Source: JAOPZW01 sp963835295 (GTDB lineage: Bacteria; Actinomycetota; Thermoleophilia; Solirubrobacterales; Solirubrobacteraceae). From it: a DNA stretch of 64,000 nucleotides. Positions 46,006 through 58,854 of the stretch are shown piece after piece. The stretch's first letter is position 1. Each line of letters opens with the position of its first letter. The notes under the pieces are model-generated. The model made no database searches and was not told the DNA's origin. It saw only the letters and a program-made list of their open reading frames with translations. A program made the position numbers and the translations under genes. The stretch is taken from contig CAWIEX010000012.1 of NCBI GenBank assembly GCA_963835295.1, positions 310,001-374,000 on the forward strand, given 5' to 3'.

Positions 46006-46929
46006 CTACAGGCGGCGGGCCAGCTCGTCGGCCAGCGTCCGCACCTCGGCGAGCCCGAGGTGCGGCGCGGCCACGTAGGGCAGCGTGGTCACGTGCGCGC
46101 TCGTGTGGCGGCGCAGCCGTCGCAGCTGGCCCTGCTGCGTGCTGGCCTGCCCGTGCTGGCGGCGCGCGGCCGCGGCCACCGCCCCCGGCACCTCGCCGTC
46201 GCGCGACACCAGGCGCTCGACGTCGGCGGCGCTGAAGCGCCGGGGCACCACGCCGTTGACGACCACCGCGTCGAGCGGGCGCCCGACGGCGCCGGCCACG
46301 CGGTGCTCGAGGTCGAGCGTCTCGGAGACCGACAGCTCTGCCGGGAGCGCCACGGCGACGAGCGCGGTGCGCACCGGGTCCTCCAGCAGCGCCACCACCC
46401 TGCGCGCCTGGGTGGCGATCGGGCCGACGCGCGCGATCTCGGCGAAGGTGTGCGGCGTGCGCAGCAGGCCGACGCCGTGGCCGCTCGCCGGGCCGTCGAG
46501 GACAACGAGGTCGTAGCCGGCCCTGCCCTTGACCCAGCGCTCGCGCTGGCCGAGCTCCCAGGCCTTGGTGATCGCCACCAGCTCGCGCGCCCCGGGCGCC
46601 GCGTTGACGAAGGCCGCGAAGGCGTTGGAGTGCGTCAGCAGCCCCACGAGCCGCCGCGAGCCGATCTGGCGCCCGGCCCACTCCTCGAGCGCCACCACCG
46701 GGTCGATCGTGGTCGACCACAGCCCCTGCTCGAGCTGCACCTCGCGCCCGGGACGTGGCGCGTCCACGCCGTAGAGGCCAGCGGCGCGGGCCTGGCCGGC
46801 CACCTCGCACAGGACGACGCGCCGGCCGTCGCGCGCGGCGGCCAGCGCCGCCGCCAGGGCCACGGTCGACTTGCCCACGCCGCCCTTGCCGGTGACGAAG
46901 GCCAGCTCAACGCCGTCGAAGACGCTCAT
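46006..46929 (-). CDS. ArsA/GET3-like P-loop ATPase
   Basis: A 307-residue ATPase with deviant Walker A TGKGGVGKSTVA (13-24) and the A-loop-like LDGPASGHGVGLLRTPHTF, matching the DTAPTGH region of ArsA/Get3. Zinc CxxC and arsenite-binding cysteines are absent, so arsenic transport is not expected. In Actinobacteria such single-domain ArsA-like proteins are core genes of unknown role. It is divergent from the phytoene-synthase gene. Confidence 0.88.
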   Translation of the reverse strand: MSVFDGVELAFVTGKGGVGKSTVALAAALAAARDGRRVVLCEVAGQARAAGLYGVDAPRPGREVQLEQGLWSTTIDPVVALEEWAGRQIGSRRLVGLLTHSNAFAAFVNAAPGARELVAITKAWELGQRERWVKGRAGYDLVVLDGPASGHGVGLLRTPHTFAEIARVGPIATQARRVVALLEDPVRTALVAVALPAELSVSETLDLEHRVAGAVGRPLDAVVVNGVVPRRFSAADVERLVSRDGEVPGAVAAAARRQHGQASTQQGQLRRLRRHTSAHVTTLPYVAAPHLGLAEVRTLADELARRL

Positions 46930-46961
46930 CCTTCCCCTCGGGGTACCACGTAGGCTCAGTC

Positions 46962-47849
46962 ATGGTGCATGTCGTCTCCGAACCGCGGCTGGTGGAGTCC
47001 TATCGGACGTGCCGGCGCCTGCAGCGCCGCCACGACCCGACGTACTACTGCGCCACGCGCTTCCTGCCGCGCGACGTGCGGCCCGCCGTCCACGCTCTGT
47101 ACGGCTTCGTGCGCGGCGCGGACCAGATCGTCGACGGCCCTCGGCGCCTGCCGCCCGGCCCCGAGCGGCGCGAGGCGCTCGACGCCTGGCAGGCCGAGCT
47201 CGAGCGCGGGCTGGCCGCCGGGCGCTCCGAGCATCCCGTCATCGCGGCGCTCGTCGATGCGGGGCCGCGCCACGGGCTCCCGCTGCACCTGCTCCCGCGC
47301 TACATGGACTCGATGCGCGTCGACTGCGACGAGCGGGTGCGGATCGCGTCGCGCGCGCAGCTCGACGACTACATGGAGGGCAGCGCCGCGACCGTCGGGC
47401 GGGTCATCGCCCCGCTGCTGGGGGCACCCGAGCCCGAGGCGGTGGCGCGGCTGGGCGTCGCCTTCCAGCTGACGAACTTCATCCGCGACGTCCCGGTCGA
47501 CTGGGACCTCGACCGCGTCTACCTGCCCGGGCTCCCGGAGGACGACCTGCGCGCCGGCGCCGCCAGCGAGTCGCTGCGCGAGCGCATCGGCCAGGAGGTC
47601 GCCCGCGCCCGCGGCCTGTTCGCCGAGACCGCGGGCGTCGCGCTGGCGCCCGGGATGCGCAACGGCGTGCGCATGGCCCGCGCGGTCTACGCGCGCGTGC
47701 TCGACCGCGTGGAGGGCAACGGCTACGACGTGCTCGGGGCGCGAGCGCGCCTGCGCCCGTGGGAGGCTGCGCGGGCGGCCATCGGGCGACCCCCGTCCAC
47801 ACCCGCGCAGGGCGCGAAGTGGCCAGGAGCGGGGACCCCGTGGGCCTGA
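46962..47849 (+). CDS. Phytoene/squalene synthase family protein
   Basis: A 295-residue trans-isoprenyl diphosphate condensing enzyme. The first metal motif is YGFVRGADQIVDG (DxxxD), the second is TNFIRDVPVDWDLDRVYLP with D-x-x-x-D. Conserved YCATRFLP also fits. It makes phytoene or a squalene-type product. The neighbour flavoprotein suggests a small isoprenoid pathway, product unresolved. Confidence 0.88.
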   Translation: MVHVVSEPRLVESYRTCRRLQRRHDPTYYCATRFLPRDVRPAVHALYGFVRGADQIVDGPRRLPPGPERREALDAWQAELERGLAAGRSEHPVIAALVDAGPRHGLPLHLLPRYMDSMRVDCDERVRIASRAQLDDYMEGSAATVGRVIAPLLGAPEPEAVARLGVAFQLTNFIRDVPVDWDLDRVYLPGLPEDDLRAGAASESLRERIGQEVARARGLFAETAGVALAPGMRNGVRMARAVYARVLDRVEGNGYDVLGARARLRPWEAARAAIGRPPSTPAQGAKWPGAGTPWA

Positions 47850-48931
47850 CCGCGGCGCCCAGCGCCGACGTGCTCGTCTGCGGCGCGTCGTTCGCCGGGC
47901 TGGCCGTCGCGCGCGAGCTGGCCGGGGCCGGCGCCGACGTGCTGGTGGTCGACCGCTACGCGATCGGCGCGCGCGCCACCTCGGCCTGCGCGGCGCCGAC
48001 GCCGTGGCTGAAGGCCATGGGCGTCGCCGGCGCCATCCGCCGCGAGCTGCCGGCGATGACCTTCACCACACCCCACGGGAGCGTGCGCTACCGCCTTCCG
48101 TGGAGCTGGTCGGCCTTCGACTATCGCGAGCTGTGCGAGTCGCTGTGGGCGCAGTGCGGCGACGCGCGCTTCGAGCGCGCGAAGGTCGACGGGCGGACCG
48201 GGTTCGCCGTGCACACCGACCGGGGCGACCTCGAGGCCCCGCTGGTGGTCGACGCGATGGGCTGGCGACGCATCCTCACCGAGCCGCACCACCAGCCGCC
48301 GGACGCGCCGCTGAGCCGTGGACTCGAGGTCCATCCGCATGCCCAGGGCGAGGGCGACGCCCTCGACGTGTGGGTCGAGCGCTCGCTCGTGCGCCGCGGC
48401 TACGGCTGGCGCGTGCCCGCCGGGGCCGAGGCGCGCATCGGCGTGGGCTCCTACGACCCGCATGAGCACGTCCGCGCGCCGACCGACGCGCTCGCCGCCC
48501 GCGTCGACGCCCCGGCCGAGCGCTACCAGGGCAACTGGTTCCCGCACCGCCTGCGCGCGCCCACCGACGGCGACGTGCTGTACGTGGGCGACAGCGCCGG
48601 GCACTGCTTCCCGCTCTCGGGCGAGGGCATCCGGACCGCGTTCTACTTCGGCATCGCGGCCGGGCGCGAGCTGCGCGCCGTGCTCGCCGGCTCCAAGACC
48701 CGCGAGCGCGCCTTCGCCGACTACGCCGCCTTCCACGACGCTCACGCGGCCGCCTTCCGGCGCGCCCTGCGCCTTCAGCGCCTCGTGCCCGCGCTACCGC
48801 CGCGGGTGCTCACGGTCCTGCTCAGGGCGTTGGGGGCGGGTGGGCGGGGATTTCTGGTCGATCGCGCGTTCGGCTGGTACCTCGAGCAGGCCCACCCGCG
48901 CTTCGCTCAGGCGCCCCCCGCTAGCGCCTGA
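47840..48931 (+). CDS. FAD-dependent oxidoreductase, geranylgeranyl-reductase-like
   Basis: A 363-residue flavoprotein. ADVLVCGASFAGLAVARELAGAGADVLVVDR is the Rossmann entry for FAD and YVGDSAGHCFPLSGEGIRTAFYFG the FAD-ribityl motif common to geranylgeranyl reductases. I chose GTG 47840 (AGGAGC before it), which overlaps crtB-like gene by 10 bases; GTG 47819 is possible. It likely acts on the isoprenoid made by the preceding enzyme. Confidence 0.82.
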   Translation: MGLTAAPSADVLVCGASFAGLAVARELAGAGADVLVVDRYAIGARATSACAAPTPWLKAMGVAGAIRRELPAMTFTTPHGSVRYRLPWSWSAFDYRELCESLWAQCGDARFERAKVDGRTGFAVHTDRGDLEAPLVVDAMGWRRILTEPHHQPPDAPLSRGLEVHPHAQGEGDALDVWVERSLVRRGYGWRVPAGAEARIGVGSYDPHEHVRAPTDALAARVDAPAERYQGNWFPHRLRAPTDGDVLYVGDSAGHCFPLSGEGIRTAFYFGIAAGRELRAVLAGSKTRERAFADYAAFHDAHAAAFRRALRLQRLVPALPPRVLTVLLRALGAGGRGFLVDRAFGWYLEQAHPRFAQAPPASA

Positions 48932-50489
48932 CGACCTTGAAACGCACGGTCCGCGCGGCCGAGCGGTTGCCGGCCGCGTCGGTGGCGCGCACGACCAGGC
49001 GATAGGAGCCCGGTCTCAGGGTGCGCCCCTTCACCCGCCCGCTGAAGGCCAGGCTGCGGGCGCCCGCCTTCGCGCGCCGCGTCAGGCGGGTGAGGAACTT
49101 CGTCCCCTTGGCCGGGAGGACGTCGACGGTCACCGTGGCCGCCTCCGAGAGGCGATAGCGCAGCACCGTGCCGACCGGCGCGGCCTTCTTTGCCTTCGGC
49201 GTGGCCGGCGTGCTGCCGGCGGCCGGTGGGGCGGCCTGGGCGCTGAGCGCGGTGAGCCGCCTGCCCAAGCGGAAGGTGCGGTTCGACAGCCGCACGCCGG
49301 TCAGCGACGGGCGCCCGCGGTCGCGCGCCGGCGCGATGCCGCGCACCTCGCAGTCGGCCGCCACCGCGTCCTGCGCGTCGGCCACCACGCTGTCCACGCC
49401 GTCGCCGCACGCGATCCGGTCGACCTCGCCGTCGCGGGCCAGGATGACGTCGTCGCCCGCGTCGCCGGAGATCGTGTCGGCGCCGCTGCCGCCGTCGACG
49501 ATGTCGTCGCCGCCGCCGCCGGTCAGCGTGTCGTCGCCTGCGCTGCCGCGCAGGGCGTTGGCGTCGTCGTCACCGATCACGGTGTCTGCGTTCGTGCTGC
49601 CCGCGACGTCCTCGATCTGGGTGACGCGCGCCGTGCCCGTGCTCACGCGGTCGATGCCCGCGGGGGCGAGCTGGCCGCGGACCTCGACGGCTGGGCGCCC
49701 GGTGGTGTGGACATCGGCGTACATGAGCCCGCTGCGCAGGGCGTCGAGCTCGGCGCCGGTCGGGCTGAATGGCCCGGCCATGAGGTCGAAGGCGGTGGTC
49801 TGCGGCTGCTGGAGGTCGAACGCCACCGGGCCGGTCGTGCCGGGCGCGGCCGGGCCGTGGACGTGGGCGCCGTTGGCCAGCGAGCCCATCCCGGCGACGG
49901 ACATGTCGACCGCGAGCTGGCCAGAGGGCGCCAGCGCGGCGACGACGTCGCCGACGGCGGTCGATGCCGTGGCCGGCACGCCCTGGTCGCCGCTGAGGTC
50001 GGCGGCGAACACGCTGTCGGGGCCCGGGGCGGAGGCGATCGGCGTGGTGCGCACGCCGTAGTCGAGGGTGTCGATGCCCGAGCCGCCGTCGACCACGACC
50101 GGGGTGAACACGTTGTCGCCGATCGCGAAGTCGTCGTTGCCGCGCTGGCCGCGCAGGCGGACGGTCGCGCTCAGCTCGTCGACATAGAGCGCGTCGTTGC
50201 CGTCGCCGCCCCGGACCGCGATGACCGTCCCCGGGTTGTCCGGGATGGTCTGGTCTCCGAGCACGGTGGAGTCGAAGTCGGCGTCGCTGCCGAAGCTGAG
50301 GTCCCCGCGGGCGCGCAGGTCGTTGCGCACGAGGCCACCGTAGGTGAAGAGCCGGACCGTGTCCGCGCTCGGCGTGCCGTCCAGCAGGGCGGTGCTCCCG
50401 AAGAGCACGACGCCAGAGAAGCCGGCGTGAGCGGACGCCGGCGCGGCGAGCGCGGTGAGCGCGGCGAGGAGCGCGATCCGCTTCGTCAT
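48921..50489 (-). CDS. Exported CHRD-domain / RTX-like calcium-binding protein
   Basis: About 522 residues with a Sec signal (first ~22 residues, AHAGFSG after cleavage). RTX-type glycine-aspartate repeats occur near 90-140 and as DDANALRGSAGDDTLTGGGGDDIVDGG (about 300-340). Between them is a CHRD domain (about 165-275: HVHGPAAPGTTGPVAFDLQQP and VHTTGRPAVEVRGQL). The C-terminus is an Ig-like domain ending TVRFKVVRR. It is probably secreted and calcium-binding. It converges with the flavoprotein gene, overlapping 11 bases. Confidence 0.82.
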   Translation of the reverse strand: MTKRIALLAALTALAAPASAHAGFSGVVLFGSTALLDGTPSADTVRLFTYGGLVRNDLRARGDLSFGSDADFDSTVLGDQTIPDNPGTVIAVRGGDGNDALYVDELSATVRLRGQRGNDDFAIGDNVFTPVVVDGGSGIDTLDYGVRTTPIASAPGPDSVFAADLSGDQGVPATASTAVGDVVAALAPSGQLAVDMSVAGMGSLANGAHVHGPAAPGTTGPVAFDLQQPQTTAFDLMAGPFSPTGAELDALRSGLMYADVHTTGRPAVEVRGQLAPAGIDRVSTGTARVTQIEDVAGSTNADTVIGDDDANALRGSAGDDTLTGGGGDDIVDGGSGADTISGDAGDDVILARDGEVDRIACGDGVDSVVADAQDAVAADCEVRGIAPARDRGRPSLTGVRLSNRTFRLGRRLTALSAQAAPPAAGSTPATPKAKKAAPVGTVLRYRLSEAATVTVDVLPAKGTKFLTRLTRRAKAGARSLAFSGRVKGRTLRPGSYRLVVRATDAAGNRSAARTVRFKVVRR

Positions 50490-50515
50490 CACGGGCTTGG
50501 CACAATCATCGGGCT

Positions 50516-51092
50516 GTGGACATCGCCTACGACGAGCGCGGCCTCGTCCCGGTCGTCGTGCAGGACTGGCGCACCGGGGAGGTCCTCACCCTGGCCTGGG
50601 CCAACGCCGAGGCGGTCGCCCGCACGCGCGACACCGGAGAGCTGCATCTGTGGAGCCGTTCGCGCGAGGAGCTCTGGCATAAGGGAGCAACGTCCGGCAA
50701 CACGCAGCGCGTGCGCGCCATGAGGATGGATTGTGATGGAGACGCGCTGCTCGCGCTTGTCGAGCCCGCCGGCCCCGCCTGCCACACCGGGGAGCGCACC
50801 TGCTTTCACAACGGCGAGCTCATGCCCGCGCCGCACGAGGCGCTGCCCGCGCTCGAGCGCACGCTCGCGGCGCGCGCCGCCGAGCGCCCCGAGGGCTCCT
50901 ACACCGTCGAGCTTCTCGACGACCCGCCGCGCATCGGCGCCAAGGTCCAGGAGGAGGCCGAGGAGGTGGCCCGCGCGGCGCGTGAGGAGCCCGACGACCG
51001 CGTCGACGAGGAGGCCGCCGACGTCCTGTACCACCTGACGGTGCTGCTGCATGCGCGCGGCCGCGCGCTCGGCGACGCCGAGGAGGTGCTCA

Positions 51093-51109
<17 letters not shown>
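50516..51109 (+). CDS. hisI: Bifunctional phosphoribosyl-AMP cyclohydrolase / -ATP pyrophosphatase
   Basis: A 197-residue fusion (HisIE) for histidine steps 2 and 3. The cyclohydrolase half has WSRSREELWHKGATSGN, DCDGDALL and the Zn cysteines CHTG...CFH. The pyrophosphatase half (about 105-197) has KVQEEAEEVARAAREE and DEEAADVLYHLTVLL. It lies alone among trp genes rather than in a his operon. It overlaps trpE by 17 bases. Confidence 0.93.
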
Positions 51110-53132
<2,023 letters not shown>

Positions 53133-53140
<8 letters not shown>

Positions 53141-54164
53141 CGATGTCCTGACCCGGGCCATCGACGCGCTGGCGTCGGGCCACGACCTTGCCCAGGCGCA
53201 GACGTCGACCGTGCTGGCCGAGATCATGGCCGGCAACGCGTCGGAGGCGCAGATCGCCGCCTTTCTCATCGCCCTGCGCACGAAGGGGGAGACCGTCGAC
53301 GAGCTGGCGGGCCTGGCGAGCACGATGCGCGCTCTGGCCACGCCGGTGCCATGCGAGCGCCACGACCTCGTCGATACCGCGGGGACCGGCGGCGGGCGCT
53401 CGACGTTCAACGTGTCGACCACGGCGGCGCTGATCGCCGCGGGCGCCGGCTGCGCCCTGGCCAAGCACGGCAACCGCTCCGCCACGGGGCTGTCGGGCAG
53501 CGCCGACGTCCTCGAGGCGCTGGGCGCGCGCATCGACCTCGCGCCGGGCGCGGTGGCGCAGTGCATCGACGAGGCCGGCTTCGGCTTCATGTTCGCCCCC
53601 GCTCACCACCAGGCGACGCGCTACGTCGTCTCGGTGCGCAAGGAGCTGGCCGTGCGCACGATCTTCAACTTCCTGGGCCCGCTGACCAATCCCGCCGGGG
53701 CGCGCCGCCAGCTCATCGGGGTCTCCGACCCCGCCTACATCGAGCGCATGGCCGGGGCGCTGGCCCGGCTGGGGGTCGACCGTGCGTTGGTAGTGTCCAG
53801 CGAGGATGGACTCGACGAGATGAGCACGTCCGCGCCGACTCACGTCGTCGAGGTCAACGGCGACGCCATAGAGCGCTACGTCGTCGCCCCGCAGGACGTC
53901 GGGATCGAGCCCAGCGCCCCCGACGCCGTCGCCGGCGGCAGCCCCGACGCCAACGCGGCCACCACGCGCGCCATCCTCGCCGGCGAGCCCGGCCCGGCGC
54001 GCGGACTCGCGCTGCTCAACGCCGGCGCCGCGATCTACGCCGCCGGCCTGACCGACAGCCTGCGCGAGGGTGTCGAGGCCGCGCGCGAGGCGGTCGACTC
54101 GGGCGCCGCCACGCGCACCACCGACGCCTATCTCGAGCTGTCGCGGCGGCTCGCGACGGGATGA
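53133..54164 (+). CDS. trpD: Anthranilate phosphoribosyltransferase
   Basis: A 343-residue transferase linking anthranilate to PRPP. The glycine-rich GTGGGRSTFNVSTTAALIAAGAG binds PRPP, HGNRSATGLSGSADVLEALG is diagnostic, and FNFLGPLTNPA ends the active site. TTG 53133 is the likely start, 8 bases inside trpG; the next in-frame candidate would remove family residues. Overlaps trpC by ATGA. Confidence 0.95.
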
Positions 54165-54964
54165 GCGTCCTCGATCGCATCGTCGACGCCACGCGCGCCG
54201 ACCTCGTGCGCCGCCGGGAGGCGGTGCCGCTCTCTGAGCTCGAGCAGCGCGCGAGGGGCAGTCGCGAGGACCGCCCGTTCTCGGAGGCCCTGACGCTGCC
54301 GGGCATCTCGGTCATCGCCGAGTACAAGCGCCGCTCGCCGAGCGCAGGCGAGATCCGCCGCGACGTGTCGGTGATCGAGATCGTCGGCGCCTACGAGCGC
54401 GGCGGCGCGGCGGCGCTGTCGATCCTGACCGAGGAGCGCCACTTCGGCGGCTCGCTGGACGACCTGCGCGAGGCGCGCGCGGCCAGCGCGCTGCCGATCC
54501 TGCGCAAGGACTTCATCGTCGACCCCTACCAGGTCTACGAGTCGACGGTGGCGGGCGCCGACGCCATCCTGCTCATCGTCGCCGCCCTCGACGACGACGA
54601 CCTGAGCCTCCTGCACCGCGAGGCCATCGGGCTCGACCTTGACGTCCTCGTCGAGGTTCACGACGAGGAGCAGCTCGAGCGGGCCCTGGACGTCGTGGAC
54701 GCCGACGTCATCGGGATCAACAACCGCGACCTGAGCGACTTCACCGTCGACGTCGAGCGCACCTACGAGCTGCTCAGCGACGTCCCGGCGGGCAAGACGG
54801 TCGTCTCGGAGTCGGGCTTCCACAGCCGCGAGCAGCTCGACGACCTCGAGCGCGTCGGGGTCGACGCGGTCCTCATCGGCGAGGGGCTCATGCGCGCGTC
54901 GGACGTCGAGGACGCCTGTCGGGGCCTCACCGGCCTCGAGGGCGGCGAGCCCGAGCCGCTTTAG
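54161..54964 (+). CDS. trpC: Indole-3-glycerol-phosphate synthase
   Basis: A 267-residue TIM barrel enzyme. The substrate-binding IAEYKRRSPSAG, the catalytic ILRKDFIVDPYQVYES, GINNRDLSDFTVD and SESGFHSREQL are all present. It overlaps trpD. Transcription into the downstream htrA gene (56 bases away) is plausible but unproven. Confidence 0.95.
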   Translation: MSVLDRIVDATRADLVRRREAVPLSELEQRARGSREDRPFSEALTLPGISVIAEYKRRSPSAGEIRRDVSVIEIVGAYERGGAAALSILTEERHFGGSLDDLREARAASALPILRKDFIVDPYQVYESTVAGADAILLIVAALDDDDLSLLHREAIGLDLDVLVEVHDEEQLERALDVVDADVIGINNRDLSDFTVDVERTYELLSDVPAGKTVVSESGFHSREQLDDLERVGVDAVLIGEGLMRASDVEDACRGLTGLEGGEPEPL

Positions 54965-55020
54965 GAATCCTGACCTCGTGTTCATGGCGCATTAAGCACG
55001 GGATCGGATCCTCATCCCCC

Positions 55021-56211
55021 ATGCAACGCAGCATCCTTCCGATCGCGGCCGTCTCGGCCGTCATCGGCGCCGGCGCGGCAGTCGGGATCGTCGAGGGCCT
55101 GGACCTGGGGTCCGCCAAGACGACGACGACACTCGTGCAGCAGGCGCCATTCGGCGCCACGAGCAACGCCAACGACGGCGACACCGGCCTCACCGCGGGC
55201 GACATCTACAAGCGCGACGCGCCGGGAGTGGTCTTCATCCGCTCGCAGATCGTCCAGCGCACGCAGTCGCCCTTCGACTTCGGCCTGCCCCAGGAGCAGC
55301 AGGGCGAGGCCACGGGCTCGGGCTTCGTCGTCGACCAGGCCGGCACGATCCTCACCAACGCCCACGTCGTCAACGGCGCGACCAAGGTCACGGTCCAGTT
55401 TCAGAACAAGGAGAGCGTGGACGCCAAGGTGCTCGGCAAGGACGAGTCGACCGACCTCGCGCTGCTGAAGGTCGACCCGACCGGCCTCAAGCTCACGCCG
55501 CTGACCCTCGGCTCGTCCAAGGGCGTGCAGGTCGGCGATCCGGCCATCGCCATCGGCAATCCCTTCGGGCTCGAGCGCACGCTCACCACCGGCGTCATCT
55601 CCGCCGTCCAGCGGACGATCCAGGCGCCCAACAACTTCGAGATCGATGACGCGCTGCAGACCGACGCCCCGATCAACCCGGGCAACTCCGGCGGGCCGCT
55701 CATCGACGCGACGGGCAAGGTGATCGGGATCAACTCCCAGATCGCGACCGGCGGCAGCGCCAGCCAGGGCAGCGTCGGCATCGGCTTCGCCGTGCCGATC
55801 GACACCGCCAAGCAGATCATCCCCGACCTCAAGCAGTCCGGGCGCGTCGACCGCGGCTACCTGGGGATCGGCTCGGCCACCGTCGACAAGACGCTCAAGG
55901 ACCTCAACCTGCCCGCCGACCACGGCGCGCTGGTGCAGTCGGTCGCGCCGGGCGGCCCGGCCGACAAGGCCGGCATCCGTGCCGGCGACCTCCCCGCGAC
56001 GCTCGACAACCACCCGATCCAGCTCGGCGGCGACATCATCACCAAGGTCGCCGGCAAGGACATCCGCACGAAGGAAGACCTGGCCGCAGCCGTCGCGGAT
56101 CGCAAGTCGGGCGACCAGGTCAAGGTCACGCTGGTGCGTGCGGGAGGCAAGGTCAAGACCGTCGAGGTCACGCTCGGCGAGCGTCCGAACACGGCGAGCA
56201 ACCAGCCCTAA
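55021..56211 (+). CDS. HtrA/DegP-like serine protease with PDZ domain
   Basis: A 396-residue S1C protease. One N-terminal anchor (about 6-25) is followed by the trypsin fold with His in TNAHVV, Asp in STDLALLKV, and Ser in NPGNSGGPLI. A single PDZ domain lies at about 285-390 (YLGIGSA, GPADKAGIRAGD). It should work at the outer face of the membrane in protein quality control. It interrupts the trp genes, between trpC and trpF. Confidence 0.93.
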   Translation: MQRSILPIAAVSAVIGAGAAVGIVEGLDLGSAKTTTTLVQQAPFGATSNANDGDTGLTAGDIYKRDAPGVVFIRSQIVQRTQSPFDFGLPQEQQGEATGSGFVVDQAGTILTNAHVVNGATKVTVQFQNKESVDAKVLGKDESTDLALLKVDPTGLKLTPLTLGSSKGVQVGDPAIAIGNPFGLERTLTTGVISAVQRTIQAPNNFEIDDALQTDAPINPGNSGGPLIDATGKVIGINSQIATGGSASQGSVGIGFAVPIDTAKQIIPDLKQSGRVDRGYLGIGSATVDKTLKDLNLPADHGALVQSVAPGGPADKAGIRAGDLPATLDNHPIQLGGDIITKVAGKDIRTKEDLAAAVADRKSGDQVKVTLVRAGGKVKTVEVTLGERPNTASNQP

Positions 56212-56231
56212 CTACGATGGGGGGCGTGCCG

Positions 56232-56881
56232 ATGGACGCCCCTCGCATCAAGGTCTGCGGAATCACCTCCCGCGACGACGCCCTGCTGGCGGTCGAGGCG
56301 GGCGCGTGGGCGGTCGGCTGCATCCTGTGGCCCGAGTCGCCGCGGGCGTGCGATCCGGCCGAGGCGGCGCGCATCGCCACGGCCGTGCGCCGGCGCGCCC
56401 ACGTCTGCGGGGTGTTCGTGAACGCGACCCTCGACGACGTCGCGGGGCTCGCGGACGGCATCGGGCTGACCATGATCCAGCTGCACGGCGACGAGGGCCC
56501 CGCCTTCTGCTCGGAGGTCGCGCGGCGTACGGGGGCCAAGGTCGTGAAGGCCGCCCCGGTGCGCGGCATCGCCGACATCCGGGCGCTCGAGACCTTCCAT
56601 ACCGACTACCACCTGCTCGACGCCCATCGCAGCGGGATGCGCGGCGGCACGGGGGAGACCTTCGACTGGGACCTCGTGCGCACGCGTCGCTCGAAGATCC
56701 CGCTGGTGCTCAGCGGAGGCCTGCGCCCCGAGAACGTCGCCGGCGCCGTCGCCGCGGTGCGTCCGTTCGCGGTCGACACGGCCAGCGGCACCGAGGCCAG
56801 CCCCGGGGTCAAGGATCCCGAGAAGGTGGCGGCCTTCGTGGCGGCGGTGCGCTCCACGGCCCTGGAGGAGGCCGCCACTCC

Positions 56882-56885
<4 letters not shown>
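56232..56885 (+). CDS. trpF: Phosphoribosylanthranilate isomerase
   Basis: A 217-residue TIM barrel isomerase. The catalytic Cys is in IKVCGITSRDDA, QLHGDE follows in the middle, LSGGLRPENV and VDTASGTEASPGVKDPEKV complete the phosphate site. I chose ATG 56232 with GGGGGG seven bases upstream; ATG 56217 or GTG 56226 are possible. It overlaps trpB by 4 bases. Confidence 0.93.
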
Positions 56886-58038
<1,153 letters not shown>

Positions 58039-58042
<4 letters not shown>

Positions 58043-58840
58043 CCAGCGCGGGGCTGACCGCGGGGGCCCAGGCCATCGCGGCCGCCTTCGCCGCCGAGGG
58101 GCGCGCCGCGCTGATGCCCTACATGATGGGCGGCTTCCCCGACATGGAGACCTCGCGACGCGTCGCCGAGGCGTACGCCGACGGCGGCGCCGACCTCGTG
58201 GAGCTCGGGTTCCCGTTCAGTGACCCGCTGGCCGACGGCCCCGTCATCCACGCGGCGGGCACGGCCGCGCTGCGCGCGGGGGCGACCACCCACGAGGTCC
58301 TCGCCCTCGGGCGCGCGCTGGCCGAGCGCGCTCCCGGTGGTGGCCATGGTCTACGCGAACCTCGTGATCGCGCGCGGCCTCGAGCGCTTGGCCGACGACC
58401 TCGCCACGCACGCGATCTCCGGCCTGATCGTCCCCGACCTGCCGCTCGAGGAGTCAGACGGGGTGCGCGCGGCGTGCGACGCGGCCGGGGTCGCGCTCGT
58501 GCCGCTGGTGGCGCCCACCACGCCTGATGAGCGCATGGCGCGCATCGGCGCCAGCGCCCGCGGCTTCGTCTACGCCGTCTCGGTCACGGGCACGACGGGC
58601 GAGCGCGCCGCCCTGCCCGGGGTCTTCGCCGACATCGTGGCGCGCGCCAAGGCCGCGACCGAGGTGCCCGTCGCGGTCGGGTTCGGCATCGGGACGCCCG
58701 AGCTGGCGCGCGAAGCGGCCGACGCGGGAGCCGACGGGGTCATCGTCGGCAGCCGGCTCGTGCGGGCCGTGGCCGAGGCCGAGGATCCGCCCGCCGCCGT
58801 CCACGCGCTGGTGGCGCGCTTCGCCCAGGCCCTCAAGTAG
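58039..58840 (+). CDS. trpA: Tryptophan synthase alpha chain, one-base frameshift
   Basis: The two halves belong to one TrpA. The first frame (58039 to ~58333) has ALMPYMMGGFPDMETS and ELGFPFSDPLADGPVI with the catalytic Glu and Asp. The second (from ~58334 to 58840) has LPVVAMVYANLV, GLIVPDLPLEES, and GFGIGTPELA. One base too many in GAGCGCGCTCCCGG near 58333 breaks the frame; removing one G restores ERLPVVAMVY. An error in the sequence is more likely than a lost gene. Confidence 0.9.
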
Positions 58841-58854
58841 AGTCCCTCGCGCAC

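Noticed and set aside
46006..46929. ArsA-like gene as part of an arsenite pump
   Set aside because: It has no arsenite-binding cysteines and is 37 kb from the ars cluster, beside isoprenoid genes. Only the nucleotide fold is shared.
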